From Asaia bogorensis (GTDB lineage Bacteria; Pseudomonadota; Alphaproteobacteria; Acetobacterales; Acetobacteraceae), in NCBI GenBank assembly GCA_945873675.1, contig CAMCEP010000002.1, forward strand, positions 1 through 41,687: a stretch of 41,687 nt of DNA, written 5' to 3'. How positions within the stretch are numbered: the first letter of the stretch is position 1; every line of letters starts with the position of its first letter. The notes beneath the pieces were generated by a model. It had not been told where the DNA came from. It did no database searches and worked only from the letters and a program-made list of their open reading frames with translations. Shown here piece by piece: positions 36,900 to 41,687 of the stretch. A program made the position numbers and the translations under genes.

Positions 36900-37015
36900 G
36901 CGGATTTAATAAAAGCACAAATAAATTCAAAAAAAAGCAATTGAATCAGAAAATTCTTAAATAATAATGGTAGTACTTTTAGTGCCTTGCTATATATAAC
37001 TTTGAGTAAAGCCCC
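36900..37015. promoter_or_regulatory. AT-rich intergenic island before the DUF2061 pair
   Basis: About 115 strongly AT-rich bases within very GC-rich surroundings, including TATATATAAC at 36991-37000. It lies 130-250 bases upstream of the first paralogue gene and probably holds its promoter, although no convincing -35 box pairs with the TATAAC. No gene is supported in the rest of 36628-37149. Confidence 0.35.
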
Positions 37016-37149
37016 GGCTGTACAGCTGAACGGCCTGGCTCGTTGGTCATGCCTTCCGTATCGTGCGGCAAAGCCGGCGACGGTCATTTGTCTCGACGCT
37101 TCAGGCGCCACAGCGCCCCAGAGCAGGAGTTAGGCGATTGGAACTCGGC

Positions 37150-38274
37150 GTGCGTGCAAGATTTGGCCTTCGTGCTTTGATGATCGTCATCGGGTGGCTC
37201 GCTGCCGCAGTGCCTGCGGCAGTCGCGCAACAGATCGGTGATAACGTAAGCGGCTATGTCGCGATCGACGGCAAGCAGGTCCCGCTGCCGCGCGGCGATT
37301 GGCTGGTTGCCGGCATGGGCGCGCAGGCGTTTGACATGCCTGAGATCGGCGCGTTCGGCGCCGTACGCTCAGTGGTGCTGTTCCAACGTGAGGGATCGCG
37401 CGTCGTCGCCGTTGCGGAGATCAACACCAATGCGGTGGCGGTGAACGATGGCTGGGGACGGACGCGCGCCTGCAACCGTAGCGAACAGTTCCTGCTGGTC
37501 GCGCGCTACCGTTCGGGCTGGGAGACGTCTTGCCTTTTCGTACAGGCGACGCGCCTGACCGATGCGGGGCCCGAGGCATGGCAGTCCGCGCGCCGTTTGG
37601 CCGCGACATTTGCACTGACGCTGCCGCCAATAGCGTTGACCACCGGCTTCCGGCTGAGCGACCGTCAGGACGTCGTTGATCTGCGCTTCCACTTCGACCC
37701 TAAGTTGTTCGGCGGCGAGCTCGGCGAGGGCACTTGGTCACCTCCGGAAGTGCGCGCCGACCCCGCGCGGCTCGATGCTGTGCAGCGGCTTTCGGCCTGG
37801 GCGCTAGGGTATGATGGGCGCATCGCGCTGGGGCTGCGCAACGCGCTGGCCGGCCCTCCAGCCGAGGCGCCACAGAACGCCGCCTTCATCTCCGAGACAC
37901 CGCAGGTCGATGGCAAGCTCCAGGCGCTCGAGCAGATGCTGGCGCAGGGCGCGATCACCCGCGCGGAATTCCTGCGCCAGTCGCGGATCGCTGTGCGCGA
38001 GGTTCCGATCGTGGTCGAGCATACCGGCGGGATACCGTTGGCGGTCCAGAAGAATATCTCCTTCCGCCTGTTCGGCTCCTCGGTCGATTACTTCCTTGCC
38101 TTCGTCGTGACGCTGGACAGCCCGCTTTCCGCGGCGATCACTGCCAGCATCGTAGCCATTCATTCGGTCATCTTCGTCTTCAACGACAATTACTGGGAAG
38201 ACTACTGGGCACGCCGGACCACGCGTGACGCCAACCGGATCGTGGACTTCACCTATATCGGGGAGCCGGCCTGA
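37150..38274 (+). CDS. Secreted/membrane protein with unknown N-terminal domain and C-terminal DUF2061-like segment (paralogue 1)
   Basis: I choose the GTG at 37150 (374 aa) because it places a signal peptide at the very start (MRARFGLRALMIVIGWLAAAVPAAVA). An earlier GTG at 37063 and an ATG at 37180 are alternatives. The N-terminal domain (GKQVPLPRGDWLVAG, AFGAVRSVVLF, DGWGR, a Cys in RACNR and another in ETSCLFV) is shared with the next gene and is not known to me. Near residues 298-351, QKNISFRLFGSSVDYFLAF and HSVIFVFNDNYWEDYW resemble DUF2061 two-helix membrane domains. The tail VDFTYIG is also shared with paralogue 2. Probably anchored in the membrane with the main domain outside the cytosol. 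Confidence 0.75.
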   Translation: MRARFGLRALMIVIGWLAAAVPAAVAQQIGDNVSGYVAIDGKQVPLPRGDWLVAGMGAQAFDMPEIGAFGAVRSVVLFQREGSRVVAVAEINTNAVAVNDGWGRTRACNRSEQFLLVARYRSGWETSCLFVQATRLTDAGPEAWQSARRLAATFALTLPPIALTTGFRLSDRQDVVDLRFHFDPKLFGGELGEGTWSPPEVRADPARLDAVQRLSAWALGYDGRIALGLRNALAGPPAEAPQNAAFISETPQVDGKLQALEQMLAQGAITRAEFLRQSRIAVREVPIVVEHTGGIPLAVQKNISFRLFGSSVDYFLAFVVTLDSPLSAAITASIVAIHSVIFVFNDNYWEDYWARRTTRDANRIVDFTYIGEPA

Positions 38275-38278
38275 CACC

Positions 38279-39490
38279 ATGAGCAGCGCTTTCGTCCTGA
38301 CCAACACGCGCCGCCTTGGCTGCCGCGTGGCCTGGCCGCTCCGTGCCGCCTTCGCGCTGGCCGCGCTTCTACTTGCGGGCCTGCCCTCGACGGGCCACGC
38401 CCAGCCCCTGCCGGCGCCAGGTGCGACGGTTGAGAACTTGCTGGTGATCGCCGGCAAGCAGGTGCCGCTGCCGGAAGGCCGCTGGCTTGTGGCCGGCGCG
38501 GCCCTGACCGGCTTCGACGGCGCCGCCGTCGGCGCCTTTGGCCGCATCGCCAACATCGTGCTGTTCCGTACCCGCGGTACCGAGGTCGAGGCCATCGCAG
38601 AGGTCAGTACTAACCTGCTGCCCACGCATGATGGCTGGGGCATTGCCTCCGCCTGCGAGCGCACCGACCTCGCGCTGTCAGTGGTGCGGTATAAGACCGG
38701 CTGGGATGGGTCGTGCTTCTTCGTAACTCACACGCTGACCGACGGCGCGGAGGTATCGGCACCCGCCGCCTGGGTCGCGGCGCTCGGCACGGCTCGGGAC
38801 CGTGGCCTCGGGCTCGGGACGGTCTGGCTGACGGCGGGGTTCCGGGTCGCGAACCGCAGCGATGTCGTGGATGCGCGCTTTCACTTCGCGCCCGGTGCCC
38901 GCGGCATCGCAGAAGAGCGGCCGCGCCGCTGGCGGGATTCGGGCTGGGCTGCGACACGCATCGAGCGGGACGCGGCGCGTCTCGGTATTATGCGCGGCGT
39001 GACGGAATGGGCTGTGATTTTCAGCGGCCATATGGAGGACGGCATCAAGGGCCGCCTCCGCGCCAGCAACGTCTATGCCGATCCGGCCGCGCCCGGCGCG
39101 GCGTTGGCGGGCAGTGTGCTCGAGCGACGTCTGACTGCGCTCAATGATCTGCACCGCTACGGCCTGTTGACCGCGCGCGAGCACGAGGTGCAGGCGGCAC
39201 AGCTGCGTGAACGCGGGCTGGACCCCGGCTCGGAGGTTATCGATCCGGCAACCGTCGCGCTTTACAAAACGCTCTCCTACAGGCCGATGGTGAGCCTGGC
39301 GAACGTGTTCATCGACCTGTTCTGGATCGGCCAGCCCTTCGCCGCCGGTGTGCTGTTGCTGCTGCAGGTCACCGTCAACACGACGAAATTCTACTTCCAC
39401 GAACTTGCCTGGGAGCAATTCGTGGGAGGTGGCACGCGACGCGACAGCGCACGCGTGCTGGACTTCAGCTACATTGGACGCGGCAAATGA
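38279..39490 (+). CDS. Secreted/membrane protein with DUF2061-like C-terminus (paralogue 2)
   Basis: A 403-residue tandem paralogue of the preceding gene, 4 bases downstream. A signal peptide (AAFALAALLLAGLPSTGHAQ) precedes the same N-terminal domain: GKQVPLPEGRWLVAG, GAFGRIANIVLF, DGWGIASACER and DGSCFFV, so both cysteines are conserved. The C-terminal membrane part (residues about 326-381) has YKTLSYRPMVSLANVFIDL and KFYFHELAWEQF, followed by VLDFSYIG. I take the ATG at 38279; the longer frame from 38225 lies in the previous gene. The two products may form a heteromer. Function unknown. Confidence 0.78.
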   Translation: MSSAFVLTNTRRLGCRVAWPLRAAFALAALLLAGLPSTGHAQPLPAPGATVENLLVIAGKQVPLPEGRWLVAGAALTGFDGAAVGAFGRIANIVLFRTRGTEVEAIAEVSTNLLPTHDGWGIASACERTDLALSVVRYKTGWDGSCFFVTHTLTDGAEVSAPAAWVAALGTARDRGLGLGTVWLTAGFRVANRSDVVDARFHFAPGARGIAEERPRRWRDSGWAATRIERDAARLGIMRGVTEWAVIFSGHMEDGIKGRLRASNVYADPAAPGAALAGSVLERRLTALNDLHRYGLLTAREHEVQAAQLRERGLDPGSEVIDPATVALYKTLSYRPMVSLANVFIDLFWIGQPFAAGVLLLLQVTVNTTKFYFHELAWEQFVGGGTRRDSARVLDFSYIGRGK

Positions 39491-39515
39491 GCAGCATCTG
39501 GGCTCTACGTACGGG

Positions 39516-39638
39516 ATGGAGATCCCTGACACGCTGAGCGCACTGCTGATGCCTCTCCCGTTCGCCGCGTTGCTGTTCATCTGCGTGGGCATCCTCGACC
39601 GCAAGACGGTCGTGCTGCAGGACAATCCGCAGCCTTAA
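39516..39638 (+). CDS. Possible 40-residue membrane protein
   Basis: A short frame right after paralogue 2: MEIPDTLSALLMPLPFAALL, then FICVGILDRKTVVLQDNPQP. One clear hydrophobic helix and a charged tail look like a small single-pass protein in the same transcript. There is no good ribosome binding site, so this is tentative. Confidence 0.4.
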   Translation: MEIPDTLSALLMPLPFAALLFICVGILDRKTVVLQDNPQP

Positions 39639-39881
39639 TCCGTGCGCAACGCCGGCAGGCTGCCAGCCATCGTAAGCTCGCGGATCTTGGACGCGATGCG
39701 CCACGAGCGTTATCGCAGCCATCACGGCCTCTGATGACATCCAGGCTCAGTATCGCCGGCGAGAGCTTTGCGAAGCTGTGGCCGTAGCCACGACAGATTG
39801 CGATTTTCTGGTAGCAGATTAGCAATTCGGCGTCGCGTGGCTAATTCATCAAATACCAAATGGCCTTTCCTCAAGTTATCG

Positions 39882-40046
39882 CATTTCATGATCCCCACCA
39901 ACCTGCCCGACCGGCCGGCACTGACGGTGTGCACGCAACTTGTGGGCAGGCCTTTTGGAGATGCCACTGTGCTGCGTGCCGGCTAGGTTTATGAGTTGGC
40001 CGCCGGCTTGCACGCCAATCGCCCTGCACTGGTGAGTCAGAAAACC
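39882..40046 (+). pseudogene. Amidase C-terminal remnant
   Basis: The + frame reads FMIPTNLPDRPALTV, then QLVGRPFGDATVLRAG, a TAG stop at 39984, and on to VYELAAGLHANRPAL. This matches the C-terminal end of amidase-signature enzymes (PxNLxGxPAxSVP, then QLxGRxFDEATLLRxAxAYE). The dozen or so residues normally between the first two blocks are missing. It is a fragment without a catalytic core, and marks this gap (39639-40784) as a place where genes have been lost. Confidence 0.6.
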
Positions 40047-40181
40047 CAAAGGTATCAACACTCCGGGGACAGCATGAATCCCTGAAACGAGAAAATCACG
40101 CTTCGCATGGCGTCATCTTTCGTTTAAGACTTTTGCTGTTACAGCTTCAACGGTGTCAAAACGCGCCTGCCTCTCGCCATT

Positions 40182-40427
40182 ATGGTCTCAGTTAGTCTTT
40201 GCACACCGGCCTTCTCGGCCGAGAGCCGCCACGCGGCATTTGGTGAAAAAATATTTGAAGCCCCCTCTGGGGAAACCAGCCTATCGGAACCTCGGCTGCC
40301 GAAGCCCCCAATGAGCGAGCAGACAATGGCAAGCTATGGCTGCTTTTTTACCGGCACGGCGGGCACGCAATTCGTTTCTTTCGTCTACAGTAGAGCAGCC
40401 GGAAACGAGTATTATCAGGAAAATTGA
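40182..40427 (+). CDS. Possible small secreted protein, or remnant of one
   Basis: An 81-residue frame. Upstream in-frame codons give KTRLPLAI joined to MVSVSLCTPAFSA, which together look like a whole signal peptide with an AFSA cleavage site. However, the only start codon is the ATG at 40182, inside it, so a true start may have been lost. The mature part is not recognised. It stops in AT-rich sequence. Confidence 0.3.
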   Translation: MVSVSLCTPAFSAESRHAAFGEKIFEAPSGETSLSEPRLPKPPMSEQTMASYGCFFTGTAGTQFVSFVYSRAAGNEYYQEN

Positions 40428-40567
40428 AAAAATTTTACCAAGTTTTGGTCCTGAGCTTTTGTTCATATCAGTACGTACCTCGCCCCATTAAATTTAAATT
40501 AGTATTTTTTAAGAATACCCGAGGTGTCAAGGTCTTCTATCACTACGTCCTTCATGAAAACCATTTT

Positions 40568-40620
40568 TGCGCAAATCTGGCAGGGCCTTTCTGACCCCAT
40601 GACGAGTCGGGGTAGTTTTT
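40568..40620 (+). repeat. Inverted repeat E, right copy
   Basis: Reverse-complement partner of 30078-30130 (46 of 53 bases). Here the + strand frame reads QIWQGLSDPMTSRGSF. It lies 165 bases before the last gene of the module. Confidence 0.6.
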
Positions 40621-40784
40621 GCTGGCCACACCACACTCTAACCCAAAACCGCTATCCTTCCCTTCGACTCCCGGAAAGGGCGCTACAACGCTACGCTATG
40701 TCTGCTTTCACGTTTATTTTCATTGAGTTCCAGGGGGTCGATTGGCTAGCTGATTAGTGTCTGTCCTCACTGGAGTTACGTAGC

Positions 40785-41345
40785 GTGAAAGTCTTTCCTC
40801 TGCGTGTGCGGTCGTTATGTTTCTTGCTTGCGGTTTGCTTGTTTCTTGTATTACGCGTTGCCTCTGGGCACTCGATGGCCAATAGCGAATCATTTCAGGA
40901 AATATGGAATGTCTCTGACACCCAGGCATCAACCCCTGAACCAAATTTAACAAGGATTACCGCCAAGGCTGTCGGATTTGAGATACTATCCACGTCGCTG
41001 GAAACGGGTCTGTTCTTACTTTTCTACGGAAGTGCGGTAACCCCGGCCACAACCTATTTTGTCATCAGCCTTTTGACTGGTGGGGCGGTTTACGTACTGC
41101 ATGAATACGCATGGGAACTCCTCGCGCCGCCGCAAACCGGGCCGCCAGACACCAGTCGATTAGCTGCTAAGACACTATCATTCCGTGGCTTCAGCGCCCT
41201 ACGCACCTTCATGCTCAGTAATATCCTCGGTAGCCCGGCGTTAGCGAACTCTTTGGGATTTCTGGCAAGCTACGTTGTGCTTGATTCGGCCTTATACGCT
41301 GCGATGGAGCATTTTGATGGCCTCCTAGCGCGATCACATCAATAA
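40785..41345 (+). CDS. Membrane protein with two DUF2061-like units
   Basis: A 186-residue protein starting with GTG, 9 bases after GGAG. An N-terminal hydrophobic segment (LCFLLAVCLFLVLRVASG) is a signal peptide or anchor. Two similar units follow: RITAKAVGFEILSTSLETGL with VYVLHEYAWELL (about residues 55-112), and RLAAKTLSFRGFSALRTFML with DSALYAAMEHFD (about 127-180). The K-(T/A)-x-(S/G)-F-R/E opening and the Y-x3-E closing motif resemble those in the two upstream paralogues, but the large N-terminal domain is absent. Less GC-rich than the tandem pair. Confidence 0.7.
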   Translation: MKVFPLRVRSLCFLLAVCLFLVLRVASGHSMANSESFQEIWNVSDTQASTPEPNLTRITAKAVGFEILSTSLETGLFLLFYGSAVTPATTYFVISLLTGGAVYVLHEYAWELLAPPQTGPPDTSRLAAKTLSFRGFSALRTFMLSNILGSPALANSLGFLASYVVLDSALYAAMEHFDGLLARSHQ

Positions 41346-41490
41346 TCCCGGATGATTTCGTCGAAATTGACCAGCGCCAGAGCCTATGTGACCACACTGG
41401 TGATTTCAGTTACAAGGATTTCTGGCTCTTAGTAACTCAACGCCTGATCAATCTGTCCCTGGGAGATGCCTATTCCCGCATGTGTCAGAC

Positions 41491-41602
41491 CATCCAGAAG
41501 CGCCGCTTGATGCATCACCAAAACGCGGCTTAACCTCAACCCCAGATGAGCCAGATACTCCGCTACACAGAACGCCAAGCGGTCTCAAATCACCTGGCGA
41601 CG
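41491..41602 (-). repeat. Transposase-like repeat T, right copy
   Basis: Reverse-complement partner of 29846-29957. Minus-strand translation continues past the repeat as GLTHAGIGISQGQIDQALSY before a stop, resembling the early part of a transposase (LLxxLxxxGIxISxGQ pattern). The frame is broken on both sides. Nothing else is supported in 41346-41687. Confidence 0.5.
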
Positions 41603-41687
41603 TTATAGCCCCCCGGCGCCCTTCCCGAAGTGCGCGCGTCGTTCAGAAGCCGAGTGAATAGCGCCACATCGTGGTGATGGACGGATC

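Noticed and set aside
36253-36909. Long + strand frame opposite the PstS-like gene start
   Set aside because: Basic, low-quality translation typical of the antisense of GC-rich coding DNA; the minus strand has operon-like overlaps instead.
41350-41534. + strand frame at the right end of the window
   Set aside because: It lies antisense to the transposase-like remnant and shows no start signal or motif.

Overview
The window opens inside a type VI secretion system (T6SS) cluster that fills about the first 27.3 kb, all on the + strand. The gene order tssB, tssC, a second tssC, tagJ, tssE, tssF, tssG ... fha, tssK, tssL, tssM follows the imp-type clusters known from Rhizobium leguminosarum and Agrobacterium. 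That order, the paired TssC proteins and the absence of a TssJ lipoprotein gene suggest an alphaproteobacterium. The genus cannot be read from the sequence.

Region 1 (1-27314) holds tssH/clpV (5' end cut by the window), hcp, vgrG, a small T6SS-associated gene, tssB, tssC, tssC2, tagJ, tssE, tssF and tssG. An accessory block follows: SAM methyltransferase, Ser/Thr kinase, PAAR tip protein, second SAM methyltransferase and FHA protein. Then come tssK, tssL with an OmpA-like domain, a TssM-like paralogue with a broken P-loop, full-length tssM and a PP2C phosphatase. Most junctions are 4-bp ATGA/GTGA overlaps or gaps of a few bases, so this looks like one long transcription unit. Kinase, FHA protein and phosphatase form a complete threonine-phosphorylation circuit. 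No tssA, tssJ, tagF or obvious toxin is visible.

Region 2 (27393-30293) is an edge zone. It has a decayed IS3-family element, a minus-strand pair (secreted thermonuclease, then lipocalin lipoprotein) with a palindromic promoter site, and non-coding sequence with transposase-like debris.

Region 3 (30294-41345) is an accessory module in which nearly every product has a signal peptide or membrane anchor. It encodes a vanadium-haloperoxidase/PAP2-like protein lacking one vanadate-binding arginine, a small NTF2-like secreted protein, and a minus-strand group (PstS-like binding protein, unknown secreted protein, TPR protein) headed by a frameshifted gene. On the + strand it has two tandem paralogous secreted/membrane proteins with C-terminal DUF2061-like segments, a tiny membrane ORF and a third protein with two DUF2061-like units. 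Its 35-39.5 kb part is visibly GC-richer than the T6SS region. Two different repeats lie in mirror-image order around this module (29846-29957 and 30078-30130 on the left; 40568-40620 and 41491-41602 on the right), which suggests mobile-element-mediated assembly. Gene debris, including an amidase C-terminus, lies at 39.6-40.5 kb.
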